A stretch of 64,000 bases of DNA from Gyromitra esculenta (lineage: Eukaryota > Ascomycota > Pezizomycetes > Pezizales > Discinaceae). The stretch spans positions 806,001-870,000 of the forward strand of contig JBCAML010000009.1 of assembly GCA_038503075.1 (NCBI GenBank). The letters run 5' to 3'. The notes below the pieces were generated by a model. The model was not told where the DNA came from. It ran no database searches and saw only the letters and a list, made by a program, of their open reading frames with translations. Below, piece by piece: positions 10,153 to 21,800 of this stretch (position 1 is its first letter; every line of letters begins with the position of its first letter). The position numbers were made by a program, and so were the translations under genes.

Positions 10153-11417
10153 TCACTCCCCTTCACTATCAAGATCCAAAACCCTCGCTTTGCCTTTTCC
10201 CATTCTCCTCGCTGCACCCTCATTCTTTACGGGCACGCTCTGTTTTGGTGGAGGGCTATTGACACCTACCATCTCTTCATCCTCATCCTCCTCGCCATCG
10301 TCTTCTTCGTCTTCTTCCTCCTGCCGTCTTCTCTCCGCCCTTTGGGCTGCCCTTCTAACATCTCTCTCGAGCACAGGATCCGGCCGTAACGTAGCTAACG
10401 TCAACCGCTGTGGGCAGCCAGGAACAGGGCAGCCAGCACTACCTCTCGATGACCTGAGGTAATCCTCGACAGCCGCTTTTTCGAACGAGTGAGGACAGAC
10501 GGTGGACGTAACCGGGATCTCGAAGCGTTTGAGAGTTAGTGGACAGTTGTAGGACTGTTTTGCCCGTGCAATCTCGATATCTGAGTCTTCATCATCATCC
10601 TGGTGAGCTTGACTCTTCCTCCGACCACCCTCTAGATGTTTGAACCAAGTGCTGGCTTTGGGCATGTTATTGCGTTGGTCAGGGTGTTGCGCATTCCAGA
10701 GGTATTGACGGAATGTGACGTATTCTGCTACATCACCATATCTATTTGACAGGCTCGCTGTTAGTATTTATTTCGGGATAAAATTTCTTTCAGAAAACAG
10801 AAAATATACTTTGCCGTCATGCTCAAAGCTTCATAATCTTGTGTCTTTTTACTCAGCCTATCTTCGTATTTCCCTAATATCCCTTCTCTCTCCCCCGCAA
10901 TTGTAGTTGCATCGTGTTCGTCTTCCTCTCCATCTTTTTGGCGTTTTCGCGCCTCTCTTGCCTTATCACGAAAAGTCTGGACGACAGATGATAAAATGCT
11001 TTTCATGTCTATAGCCCTTTGACTAACGTCTACGACGTTCCTAGCCATTACCTCCAGCTCGTCTAGAAGAATTTGCTTCTTTGCTTGCTCCTCGTCGTGA
11101 TCATCCTTACCAGTCGGAACGAGCTCGCCCAGGTCAGCGGCAGCGCCACCAAGCGTGTTGACAACATCAGCAAGACTCTTCACGAGTCTGTCTATGTTTG
11201 TTTGACGACCAGCTCCATCGACGACGGTCAAAAGATGCTGGAGTTGATTTGTTGATAGCGGAATGTACGGGGGTTCGTATGGTGGAAGGGGAGTAGGGCC
11301 ACGAACACTCTGTTGCTGGGTGAGGCGATGGGAGGGGCCCATAGTTTTGGTGGTGGATGTTGGGCAGGGAGAGAGATGATCGGGCGCCGTTGTACCCGCG
11401 CCTCCCGACCTGGGCAA
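10153..11417 (-). CDS. NSE2: SMC5-SMC6 complex SUMO E3 ligase Nse2/Mms21
   Basis: Nse2 docks on Smc5 and sumoylates repair and cohesion targets through an SP-RING. Two exons (11417-10810 and 10741-10153) join in phase to 398 residues. The N-terminal half is helical and includes ADVVNTLGGAAADLGELVPT and a long charged coiled-coil region. The SP-RING lies at about residues 260-315: CPLTLKRFEIPVTSTVCPHS, then YLRSSRGSAGCPVPGCPQ, with the Cys/His spacing of PIAS/Mms21 domains. It is followed by an acidic tail (EEEDEEDDGEEDEDEE) and a basic C-terminus. The intron has an ACTAAC branch site. The chosen start gives MPRSGGAGTT; the first 60 residues are Pro/Ser-rich and poorly conserved, so the true start could be the internal Met at residue 26 or lie upstream. 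The yeast protein is shorter (267); filamentous orthologues are longer. Confidence 0.88.
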
Positions 11418-11592
11418 TGGGAATCAGTCGAGCATCACAACCCGCAACGCCAGGGTCGAACATCAACCTCTCCGGCATTTCCGAGCTCCGACTGTGTCTG
11501 TGCAGACCTTCTCCGCAATCCGATCCTGCTTAGGAAAACCAGATTATCATTGTGTAGAATAACGCTCGGAATCCGGCGAATTGGTGTTGAAA

Positions 11593-13603
11593 ATGGGAGC
11601 TGCTCAGCCAGACGTAGCTACAGAGGTCGAGAAAGGCCACACTAAGGTCGACGCTGGGTTGCTTCCACGAGACCATTGTGAGAAATCCGAGTTCTGCGAT
11701 AGCCACGAACTTCATTGACCAAAGTTTTGCGGTTAGATAAGTACAGACTGCCCAGATGGAGATACATGGCGCGACAAAAATTGTTGTCCCTGGTCAGAGA
11801 GGAAACACCATATCTTGCATATGTCCAGGCAAGTTTTGGCTATTAGCCATATTCCTTTCAGAAAGGACTTAGTATTGACCGCTTTTGATGTACATAGGAG
11901 TATTGTAGAACGCCTTTTCTTGATTCGTATTTTGCACTCACTGCCAATCTTGGAACTCATACTTTTTTCATGATAATGTTACCCATATTATTTTGGTTTG
12001 GATATACAAGTCTCGGGCGAGGGTTGGTCTCTTCCTGGACAGCACTCTTATTAGGGATATTTTCTTATGGTTCTGGGGAATATTAGTATGGTCCATATAT
12101 TGGCTTCGGGAGTATTCTTCAGCGGCTTTTTGAAAGATCTTTTGTGGTGAGAACAACTTGCGAATTAAAAGCTTAATTCTATAGCCCGCTAACTCTCGCA
12201 AAGTCTCCCACGGCCGCTTTCACCTCCCCTTCATAGGATCACAATGTCCGGATCAGCAGCTCTCGAATATGGGTTTCCAAGTACACACTCCACTAATGCC
12301 GTTTCCGTTGCGTTATACGGCATATGGACTCTCCGCTCCAGCCCTGATGTATCTCCAACTGTACGAATCTCTCTCGAGGTGCTGGCATGGGTCTACGCAG
12401 TGTCAATCGTTCTAGGCCGACTTTATTGCGGTATGCATGGTTTTCTTGACGTTGGTGTTGGAATTGCGCTTGGGTTTTTTCTGGCAATTGCAGACTGGGT
12501 ATCTCGGGATGCGATTGATGCATTTGTATTCAGTGGATCCTGGCAGGTTCCTGTGATATTCATTGTGACTGTCATAGTTCTGGTGAGGATTCATCCTGAA
12601 CCAGCTGATGCCTGTCCTTGCTTTGATGATGGGGTTGCGTTCGCCGCGGTGGTAATGGGGTGTGATGTGGGGCATTGGCATTACGCCCAAAGTTCTTGGA
12701 GCTGGAACGAGCCTGTGCCTGCAACAGTGCCGTATTCCTACGAGGAATTGGGTTTGATGAAAAGTGTTCTTAGGGTTGTAGCTGGTAAGTTTGAAATATG
12801 GCTATAGTGGCCTGGCCACCATAGTGCGCCGATTTTACCTGCGTTGAGAGTACTTACCTATATGCTAGGGGTTTGTGTCATCTTTGCTTGGAGAGAAATC
12901 ATGAAACCGGCCCTACATCACTTCTTGCCCCCTCTCTACCGAGTCATTGAGAGTATTGGTTTATCTTTACCACGGAAACATTTTACGCCAGCCTCGTATG
13001 CCACCCGTTCACTCCTCCACGGACCTTCGTCAACCTCCTCTGGATTACTGACACTGGGGATAGAGAATATAAGAGGGTTCCACGCCTGCCTGACGACATT
13101 CTTTTTGGTCTGAGCGAAATCCCAACATTGATCAGCAATATCCGTCGTCCACGTTCAGACTCTGTCGGGCCTCAATCCGCAGCTGATGCTTACGAGACGC
13201 TCGCGTATCGTGAGAAAAAGCGCCGAGAAAGTATCGGAACAAGTCAATCCCGATCACCATCTGTTGCTCGGGATGTTGCAAAATACAAGAATGAGATGGG
13301 AAGCGGAGAAGTTGATATTAACGCGCTAGTTGATCCAGGCCATGAAGATGATGGCGATGAAGAAAGGGCGGAAGCGGAAGTCTTTATGAAGATTGAAAAG
13401 CCTAGAGTTAGATATGATGTTGAGGTCGTGACGAAACTTGTGGTTTATTCTGGTAGGCCCCTAACTATTGCAAATAACCCTAGTGTGAGGGAGCTGTGTT
13501 TAACACCGGAGTAGGTATTGCGTGGTTTGCGGTGGAGGGTATTCCGATATTCTTGGAGGTGATTGGGCTTGGAGTGGCTACTCGGAGGTTCGAGGCAAGG
13601 TAA
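11593..13603 (+). CDS. LCB3: Long-chain-base phosphate phosphatase (dihydrosphingosine-1-P phosphatase, PAP2 family)
   Basis: The enzyme dephosphorylates sphingoid-base phosphates in the ER, controlling flux between ceramide synthesis and the degradative branch. Eight exons (11593-11677, 11737-11828, 11898-12022, 12087-12146, 12204-12784, 12869-12995, 13064-13452, 13515-13603) join in phase to 515 residues. The three PAP2 motifs are present: KDLLCLPRP (KX6RP), FPSTHSTNA (PSGH box) and GRLYCGMHGFLDV (SRX5H box, here starting Gly-Arg). Before them lie FLDSYFALTANLGTHTFFMI and other membrane helices; after them IHPEPADACPCFDD, VPYSYEELG, RPRSDSVGPQSAADAYETLA and KPRVRYDVEVVTKLVVYSG. The order matches fungal LCB3 orthologues. 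Intron 2 needs a GC donor (CAG|GCAAGT), the only non-canonical donor in this gene. The exon 3 acceptor could be shifted three bases (Glu gained or lost). Confidence 0.93.
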
Positions 13604-15549
13604 TTGATATTTAGAGATATAGACTGCTTATATTTTCTATTTGTCATCTCCTATTTCGATTGAGCAGGCGATAAGATATTGTAATTTGACGATCTTGATT
13701 TAGTAATGATAACAATGAACATATAATATACTCGGCGATACTTTTATTATTACTGTTCCTGGGGGAAAGGCAGAGGTAAAAAAACTGTGAAATGGCAAAT
13801 AGGGCTAAAAATACTCGAAAGCATATCTTTCTTCCGTCCCCACCCCCGAACCCTTCTACCTAATCGTCTCTTGGGGTTGTATTCTTCTTCAACCATTTCA
13901 CTTGCGAGCAAATTTAAAAAATCTATGCCTGCTTGGAAATTCGATCTACTTGAGGTGAATGGAAAGAAAACACTCTCAAGCAGTTCCCCCCTATTAACCG
14001 ACCTTGCCCTCCTTGGGCTACAATAATATACATGTAGTTTTGCTGTAGATACGATGAAGAAATAGGCCTTGCCGAGAGCTGGAGCTCAAGAAAGGTGCGC
14101 TCTGGCTAAATCTAATATACGTGAATTTCCATCGATCGACTAGAGAAGCTAAAGCTGTAACCACGTGTACGGATTTAGATGCCTATCACGATCTATTCGA
14201 ACGCCCTCGGGAGGGATATCGCAGCATATTTGCCTATTGAGTCATTTGAAGTAATCGGTCGCTCTCACTCGATTTTTCCTCTTTGCTTCGAGCCTGCAGA
14301 GATGTTTAAATTTTACAGCACCAGGGTCAAGGTGGATACTCCATGGAATGTTTGGTGTTCCGAAATCCAACAAACTGACACCGCATCTTCGACCAAGAAG
14401 ACTTGCGTCTTCCACAGTTGATATAGCTTCCTGCACAATTTGTGTGAACGAAAGCTCTAGATACTCTCCTCCCAGTCCTGAGAAGTAGCTTTCAAGAGTC
14501 AGGTTGGTGAGAGCACGGCGGAGGGAGTTAATTGAAACGAGAGCTGGTTGAAATATTGGCAGCAAGTAGCAGCGAATGTATTTGATAGCTTGCTCGCTGC
14601 TAAAGCTTACCAACGTTGAGTATCCTATAAGTTTGCTCTTCTTGATTTCTAATGCACCCTAGACGGTAAGTAACTTTATAATCATGGGGAGGAACGGTGC
14701 AGAAGTACATGTATACGCCTATTCACGGTCAAAAAGTAGGGAGACTACATGTAGGGAGCCAGAATCCCTTTCACTTCTAATAATGGACGCGAATCGCCCT
14801 AGCTGGGTTTAAAACCTGGGACCTCAGGAGAAGGGTCTGGCGGGTGCGTGCAGCCATCGCCGCTAGCTATAATAGTATTATATATATACTACCTGCTCTA
14901 CGTGCATCTACCGTCGATTTCGATTGCTGGCGAGCACGTACACATGCTTACTTGGTTTAATAAAAATTCACTCGATGGCAGGTTGCCCCTTGCACGGCAT
15001 CGCCGGAAAGATACCCCGAATTAATTGCTTGATGATGGTTTAAAGGATGCTATCAATTTTGGGACTTGCGATAGAAATTTATACCCATTTGCGAGGTTAG
15101 CTCTGTCGAGTGATTATACATGACTTTCTTTTACTCAACTTGCGAGGTCGAAGTTCGATTGCAACAATAAGTATATGGACTTGATTCTTTCTGTTATTAC
15201 GTCCTGGAGGCGAATAGGGGTAGTTCTCGTGGCCATCTGCGCTCGAAATTAATCATCTCAAGTAAAGCCTAGAACCACCCAGAAAAAGCATTCCCCAATC
15301 TTGAAACAGATTTCACAGTTCGTGTAGACCACCGCACTGGAAGAAAAGGGTTTGCCCGTATATATACTTACGCAGCCAAAAGAAGATTCCATAGTCCTTG
15401 TTATACCGGTATTTACAACCAAAGATCGCTCCTCCCCCTCGAGCTCTCTGACCGCGGAAGGAAAGAAAGAAAAAAAGTCGAATAATTCCATGCAACCACC
15501 ACCTCAACCACCCCTCTCCATCTATTTCACACTCAAGCAAACGCAATCT
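13604..15549. other. Intergenic, no gene supported
   Basis: Nearly 2 kb between the convergent LCB3-like and SDH4 genes. A 123-codon minus-strand ORF (14242-14613) has no recognised motif and no exon-like neighbours, so it is not called. Three copies of the palindrome TACATGTA occur (14029, 14706, 14746). A CA/GT-free, GC-rich patch near 14810-14870 vaguely resembles a tRNA-derived sequence but does not fold as one. Confidence 0.5.
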
Positions 15550-16324
15550 CTAAGCCTTCCAGACCCTCTTAATAGCCTCTGTAATACCCACATCATTTGT
15601 CTCAAACTCGTGCAGACCAATCAACACCAGTACAGTAGAGCCCTTCAGGACCCACATGAGCGTCTTTCGTAGCTTTGGGAACCTTCGTGCAGGGAAGTAA
15701 TCGATGATTGCAGATTCAAAGCCGATGTGCGAGTGGATTATGACTGTGGAGCCGATGATCGCGTCCATAACCGGATTTACGGAACCGGCGGCGAAGGGAA
15801 CGATAGTTAAGGGGATGAGGGCGGCGGATACAAGCTGTGGGGAGTGGATATCAGTATGGGTGATTATCGGGGGTAGATTTTACGAGGGTGGTTTATATAC
15901 TCTCTCGAAACTCCAGTGGTAGGATCCGTGAGCCGGGTTCGACTCTGGAACTGGGGCGGCATCATTGACTATTGCAATCAGTACTATATCCCAATCCTTG
16001 TGCCCAAATTATATAGCTGAGTGAGATATACTGGTTCCATCAATGCTTTCTATTCGAAATCAATCCTGGTCAGTGATCCAATCCTGATTGAAAGCTGGTA
16101 CGAATGTAGGTGATTAGCTCACGTGGGCCAGCAGGGAGAATTCCCAATGACTTAGAAGTGTGGAAAGCAGCAACGCGAGATTGTACAAATGCTGGTCTAG
16201 CAGCGAACGAGGTAGGCTTCAAGAATGCCGAGGGTGCCATTGGCCGGGCAACCACATGTGGGGCAGTGTGGAACGAAGAAGCGGTGGCACCGGCGCGCAG
16301 AGCATTTCTGAATAGCGAGGCCAT
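15550..16324 (-). CDS. SDH4: Succinate dehydrogenase membrane anchor subunit (CybS)
   Basis: This is the small cytochrome b anchor of mitochondrial complex II, contributing to ubiquinone binding. Three exons (16324-16123, 15968-15901, 15834-15550) join in phase to 184 residues, a normal length. The first 60 residues are Arg/Ser/Ala-rich without acids (MASLFRNALRAGATASSFHT), a clear mitochondrial presequence. Then come ILPAGP, the family block ESNPAHGSYHWSFER, transmembrane helix I (LIPLTIVPFAAGSVNPVMDA), helix II around STVIIHSHIGFES, IIDYFPARRFPKLRK, helix III, and the strongly conserved end LHEFETNDVGITEAIKRVWK. The haem-ligand region HSHIG and the conserved Asp-Tyr (IIDYFP) are intact. Intron 1 (16122-15969) is long for this locus and could hide a small exon of a few residues. 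Confidence 0.93.
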
Positions 16325-17282
16325 TTTTTGGTATGCCTATGGGGAGGGAAGACTATCGTGAAGATGGGACGACAAGAGTTGAGGTTGCTTGTGATTTCGA
16401 GATGGGACGCCGGGAACGTTTCGACGGAGAAAGTCGTTACCTCGGGAATGCGAAGAGCCCCGCCAGCCGCGGCCAACCACAGCACTCGGATTATAGGCTC
16501 TCAGCCACAGTTGGCGGGGTGCGCCACTATTTGTTCCGAAAGTCATCAAAAGTCACTCAGCGGATATTGACATCCCCCTGCAACCCCTTTGAACCCATAT
16601 TTAAAATATACCTGATCGGGGGAAGGGAATTTGGCTGAGTGACGAAACAAACCACCAACAAATAGCCCCGTTTAATTTGGTCGGCACTGGCTACATGTAT
16701 GTCCCCCCAATTATCTGCGATCTCGACAAAAGTCGTAGTAAACTCCAAGTCGCCATATTATATTCTTATTTGTATTTGATGTTTAGCTTGCTTTTTTATT
16801 CTCCATTTGGGATCAAACTCCCTAGAATTTTCTATTTCTCTATTTCCTCCATTTCATTTTAGCCAGCGCTGCTGAGTGAGATTCCATGATCACACCAATT
16901 ATATCGTCGTTGGACCAGCCAAGAAAACGCAACAGCTATGGTGGTAAATAGCTAACATGTATTCGGTACATATGTTCTTTCTCATTTGATATTCCGGAAG
17001 CATCAAAGATAATTTGTTATTACAAAAACGTGTTGCTATTTGTCTAGACTTGCAGTACTGTAAATGTGAGCCCAGCTTGGCAAGAAGGGATTGGCACAAG
17101 AAAAGAATCCGTAGCCACCCTATCTATGATACTACATGTACATGTAGGAATCGATCTCCTCCAACACATGTGGTTTAGGTTTTTAGTTGAGTGAAAGTGA
17201 CCGAGATGAAAGCGTGTCACAGGCTAGAGTTCTCGTGTGTGTATTGGATGGAGCTTGTATAGATCACCCAGACATACAACCT

Positions 17283-17423
17283 CTGGTAGAATTATTGTAG
17301 AAAAACAAGGGTAAGCGAACGCCCAAGCAGCCAATACCACTGCTAAAACCTTTCCGATGAACCCTGGGAGACCAATAAAAGCTTTAGATCCTGAGTTGTC
17401 ACAGTTCTACAATAATTCTACTG
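17283..17423. repeat. Inverted repeat with 19-bp arms
   Basis: Left arm CTGGTAGAATTATTGTAGA (17283-17301) and right arm, inverse of CCAGTAGAATTATTGTAGA (17405-17423), match at 17 of 19 positions around a loop of about 103 bp. It immediately precedes a second foldback, so the two may be one composite element. Confidence 0.55.
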
Positions 17424-17430
17424 GAGGCTG

Positions 17431-17562
17431 TACTTGCCTACCAGCAGAAGAACCCGGAAATAGGGGGTGTGGCATTAATGCCAATAGCATCGGGCACGGT
17501 TCCGTAGCATACAAAGCCACACGCCCCATGTTTCCGGGTTCTTCGCCTGGTAGGTAAGTATA
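17431..17562. mobile_element. 132-bp foldback element with about 44-bp arms
   Basis: Left arm begins TACTTGCCTACCAGCAGAAG; the inverse of the right arm begins TATACTTACCTACCAGGCGA. Pairing continues through GAAGAACCCGGAAA to GTGTGGC. The palindromic loop carries GCATTAATGCC. No coding capacity; MITE-like. Confidence 0.65.
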
Positions 17563-18859
17563 CTGGCCAGGATTGTTTCGGTAGATGTACTAGCTAAAAA
17601 ATTAAAGTCTGGTTCTTCAGTGAACCTAAGTACATAGCAAAAAGCTCCAACCCTAAAGCCAAAATTGACAACGAAAAGTAAGAAATGAAATAATTACCTT
17701 TGCTCTCCTTAACCTTCATCCTGGAAATAAAAATCATTTATTTATTGGTTTAGGTGGTAGCCGTGGGCTGGTTTGGTGGGTTGTGCCCGTTGCTATCTAT
17801 AAGCCTACATATAGGTTTATTGATGAACCAGACTTTATTTTTCAGCTTGCAGTTATAGAAAGGGTTCCTTTCCCCAAATAATGTTACCTGAAAAACGAGA
17901 TGATGCCCTTTGACGACTTATATCTAATCATACATTTACCCATAACCTTTGGCACACTATCTCTGGCGAATCAAGGTGCCCCGATATATGGAGAGCAGAG
18001 GTAGGAGATTGTTTTTCTCCTAGTTCTAACTATCACCCTAAACAGTAGGCTATGAACCACGCATCTAGATCTTGGTGCTAGAACCCGATAGTGCCCAAAG
18101 CGCCTGTCCCTGATTCTCTTCTGGGCAACACCATCGCCGATCATTTGGTCCCTTCCCTTTACCTAATGACTACATGCACACGTACTCGCCGAGGAGATGG
18201 AATTTTGCATCATTAGATGAACTGCGCTTTCTCGTTGCTCATCATGAACTGCATACACCATCCGTGATCTCGGCAACTTGTCCGTCGTTACTTCTACCAA
18301 TACAAGTGTGTCGTGCTTCATTTCTTGTCGGACCCACATAGCAAGGGTCTGTGTCTAATAGGTGATAGAGATTCGAGAGGGTGATTGGAGCGAAACTCCC
18401 CCGTTCACGCTACTCCAAGCCAAAGCTTCCTGGTTTCTATACTCTATTGTTCGCTGGTAGGGGAAACCGGAGTCATGTCAAGGAAGCTGTACTCCGGCAG
18501 GAGGTTTAGAACGCCATCAGAACGCCAGTATGCACAGTGAGGGGTCTCGTCTCATGCAAGTGTGCCTCCACCACGGAACCCTTACTCGAGATCTGATGCG
18601 AGGTTTGGGATTTTCGCCAAGATTGAATCCCGGGAAATACGATATCTTCGGGAGCCGGGATTCTTGGCGTTACGCGTTGCTGCATCGGGTTCTTCAAATC
18701 TTGAAAGTCTCAGAGGGTTGACTCCGGTGACAGCTTTAGCTCCTTCTCCTCAGAGACCTCACCTCCTCAGCCCTCACCTCCTAATCTCTCCACACTCACT
18801 TGATTCTATCTATTGTATCCGAACCCTATCTGCTAATATCTCTCTGTCCAGCTCTCATC

Positions 18860-21800
18860 ATGGACAGGTACGTATTCCTCTGTTTGCCCGTTTCTCAGCT
18901 GCAGCTAATTTAGTTGTTGTCCCTTTTTAGACCCTCCCGTGGCCTGCGGCGCAGTGCCCTCCAAAAACTCGCCTCGTTATCCGCAAAAGAACCTGTCACC
19001 AGCCCGAGAAATGTAGATCTCGAACGTCTTTCAGAAGGATGTGTATCCCACGACGCTAGATTTCTCAATGGGGGATCCAATGGCTTCCCGAATAAGTCCA
19101 AAAAGACTTCTGAGATCCCCATGGTAGGACACCCTTTTTATCCATACAACAATCCCTTCCAAAGCTATTTGCTAAACGTACCAGTCACTCCGTGAATTCG
19201 AGGTTCTCCTTGCGCTCTGCAAAGCTGCACCTCTCCTCCAGAGCTTTGACAGTGCCGAGAAGCTCCGTCGTCAACTCTCTCCATACCTGATTGAGTCTTA
19301 CAACCAAAAGATCTCCGCGTCCCCATTCTTCCGCGAGATTTCGCCTTCACCATGGGAATGCCTCACTTCGAATCTCACTGCTGCATTACTTTCTCTTGGT
19401 TTCAAGTTTCCAGCCCTCCGTGCCGATGTTCTCGATACCATTAACACTTACCTCTCCAACGCACTTGACCACTCTCAGTCGGAGCTTGATGAAGAAGACA
19501 CCCTCTCATTCGCACCACCAGTTCTCTCTTTTCTGGGCTTCCTCGACTCTTCGGCCAAACACATCAACTTCTGGTGGTCCGCTGACCCTGAGCATTCCTC
19601 CGCCCCGTTCATCTCCCAGGTCCGCCGGATCCTGAACGAAGATTACCTCCTTAATGTCGAGGCCGTTTTCGGTTCTATTCGCAACTCTACCGATGAAGAT
19701 ATCAAGCTCTGGCGCAACTGCATCCGGTCCTACGACACTTCTTCGCGTCCTCTTGGGGCGATGTTGCTTCAACACGAATTCTACAAGTTCCTCGCCGCGT
19801 CGACCGCGCTTCTCGTCGTCGATACCCCCGTCCCGCAGGCAGATACTATCCTTGACGCCATGATGAGCGTAAGAGGGGTCCCACAGGCAAATGCGGACAA
19901 GTCAGCTGCTGTTGAACCCCTCGCTGATCTGGCGGCGGAGGGCGTCGCTCTTATTGAGGATGGCACGGAGTATGCGAGGGCAGATTGGCAGCAAAGTCTA
20001 GGTTTCTCAGTCAAGGCACATGCACTTACTTCTTATGCTTGCTGCGCGTTCTTGTCAGGCTCTATGGCGGAATCACAGCTCTTAAACCGCTGGCTTTCTA
20101 CCACGATCGCAGATGGCGCGCAGATGTCCTCTCCTGATCTCGCATCTGCAACTTTTAAGATCCTCGCGATCGCGACCAAGAACGATGAACGAGTTGCACC
20201 AAACTTTATATCAACGCTTCACAAATTTATCGTTGAAGGCGGACAGAACTTAGCGACTACTAGGGTGGCCGGGAAGTGCCTAGCATATGTGCTGAGGTTT
20301 CAGCCACAGGATGCTACGATTACCACACTGAATACCCTTGGTCATATTCTCTCATCATCAAACCCCGGGCGTGCGTTGAAGGCAGGGCAGCTGCAGCCGT
20401 TCGAGATGGGCGCAAGCACATTGAGCCTGGTTGGCAGCGGGGGTGAGGATGAAAAACAAGGAGTGTACGCGAGTGTTATTGAGACAATGGTGGAAATCAT
20501 GGAGGGATGTGGGGATGAAAAGGTATGTCTTTATTTCGCTTTATTCGGAGAAGAAAGCGTTCTTATACTAATACCGGGAATAGATGGTTTCACTCGGACA
20601 ATCGATTCTTATACAGCGACTAGGCAAGGTGAACGCTGCTGTTGACGCGAAGATTCTTGCAGGACTGGCACAGCTTGCGGTGATCTCGAACCAAGCGGAC
20701 TTTAAGAGTCTGTTACAGGTGTACAATAAGATGGGTGGTGAGGCGGTCTCGCAAGATGATCTGGGTATTATGACTGCGGTAAGACCTCTCGTCCTTGTTA
20801 TTCCATCGGATGTTTAGCCTAGTGCGCGCACTGCCGCTTTTTCTGACTTCTAGTCACTGACATCTCGATTAGGTCCTCGAAGCTAGGACTGCTATTGCCA
20901 AGAATCTCCCTCGCGACTCCACACTCTACGATATCTACCTTAAAGGCCTTCTTGAGTGCGTTGCGGCCATTGGGGACCTGTCCGAGGCCGAAGAGAAAAA
21001 GCAACTCGACGCACTGGTAAGAAGTTTCCCCACGGCCTCGGTCTACAATCTCCATGCTGAATCGGCCACTACTCTCCAGCTAGCCTCTCGTGAAATCACG
21101 CAATTTATCCCTCCTCTCGCGCGTCTCCTTTCTAGTAATGGCTTTGAGACCAACTTTGCTGCTCGTTATGGGTTCGTCAGCCTTCTGAGAGATTTCTGGT
21201 TTAATTGTGCCCAACATGGAATCATTGTTGGTTCCGAGGCGGCGAAGCGGCATGGCAAGGACCTTCGCGTGATCGCGCAATACTCCCCCCCGTTGGTTAG
21301 TGGTATCGGTGAGGACGAGAACCTCGAGAGCAATTTGGATCAGATGCCGATCTTGAAACGGGGAATGGTCGCGCAGAACACACTGGAGCATAAACGGCGC
21401 CTTATCTTGATGCTGCCGGCGAACGAGATAGACATAAGGACGATCACCCATGCGAGAGTGTTATTCTTGGAGGCGACTTACACACTCGAGTGTCTGCGTG
21501 CTGAAGGGGGGGGGTATTCAAAGGTCATAGCGTACTTTGTGGAGAGCGGATTTAAGGTGGGAGAGGGAGGTAACTGTATGATTACTGTGGTAAACCGGAT
21601 TACAGAGCTCTATTTGCGAAAAGTTCTCATTGGGGCGAATTACCCACAATTCTCAGCAGCCAGGGTGGCAGAGGAATTGGCAGATGTGTTTGTCGGTTGC
21701 TGCCATAGACTAGAAAAGGTTCAAGCTATGGCCGTGGTAACGGCTAACCGTATCATCGATGCTATCCCGAGTGCGCTAAGCCAGAGGAGTTCGTTGTTTG

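Larger units (their letters stand above)
16325..18859. other. Intergenic between SDH4 and STT4
   Basis: About 2.5 kb of non-coding DNA forming the divergent promoter space of SDH4 (minus) and STT4 (plus). No supported exon was found. It contains two inverted-repeat structures (17283-17423 and 17431-17562) and three TACATGTA palindromes, two of them overlapping at 17133-17146. The 200 bases upstream of the STT4 start are pyrimidine-rich, typical of fungal leaders. Confidence 0.5.

Noticed and set aside
14242..14613. 123-codon minus-strand ORF
   Set aside because: No domain, no exon-like neighbours and no sign of conservation that I can recognise.
14810..14880. tRNA-like minus-strand sequence with GGTTTTAAACCC
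   Set aside because: The T-arm stem does not pair, and no acceptor stem or anticodon arm could be built; possibly a chance match or an old SINE fragment.
15905..15955. tRNA/SINE-like sequence with a GGTTCGACTC B-box in the plus strand
   Set aside because: It lies inside exon 2 of SDH4 (minus strand), where the family block AHGSYHWSFER is encoded; there is no cloverleaf and no A-box at the right distance.
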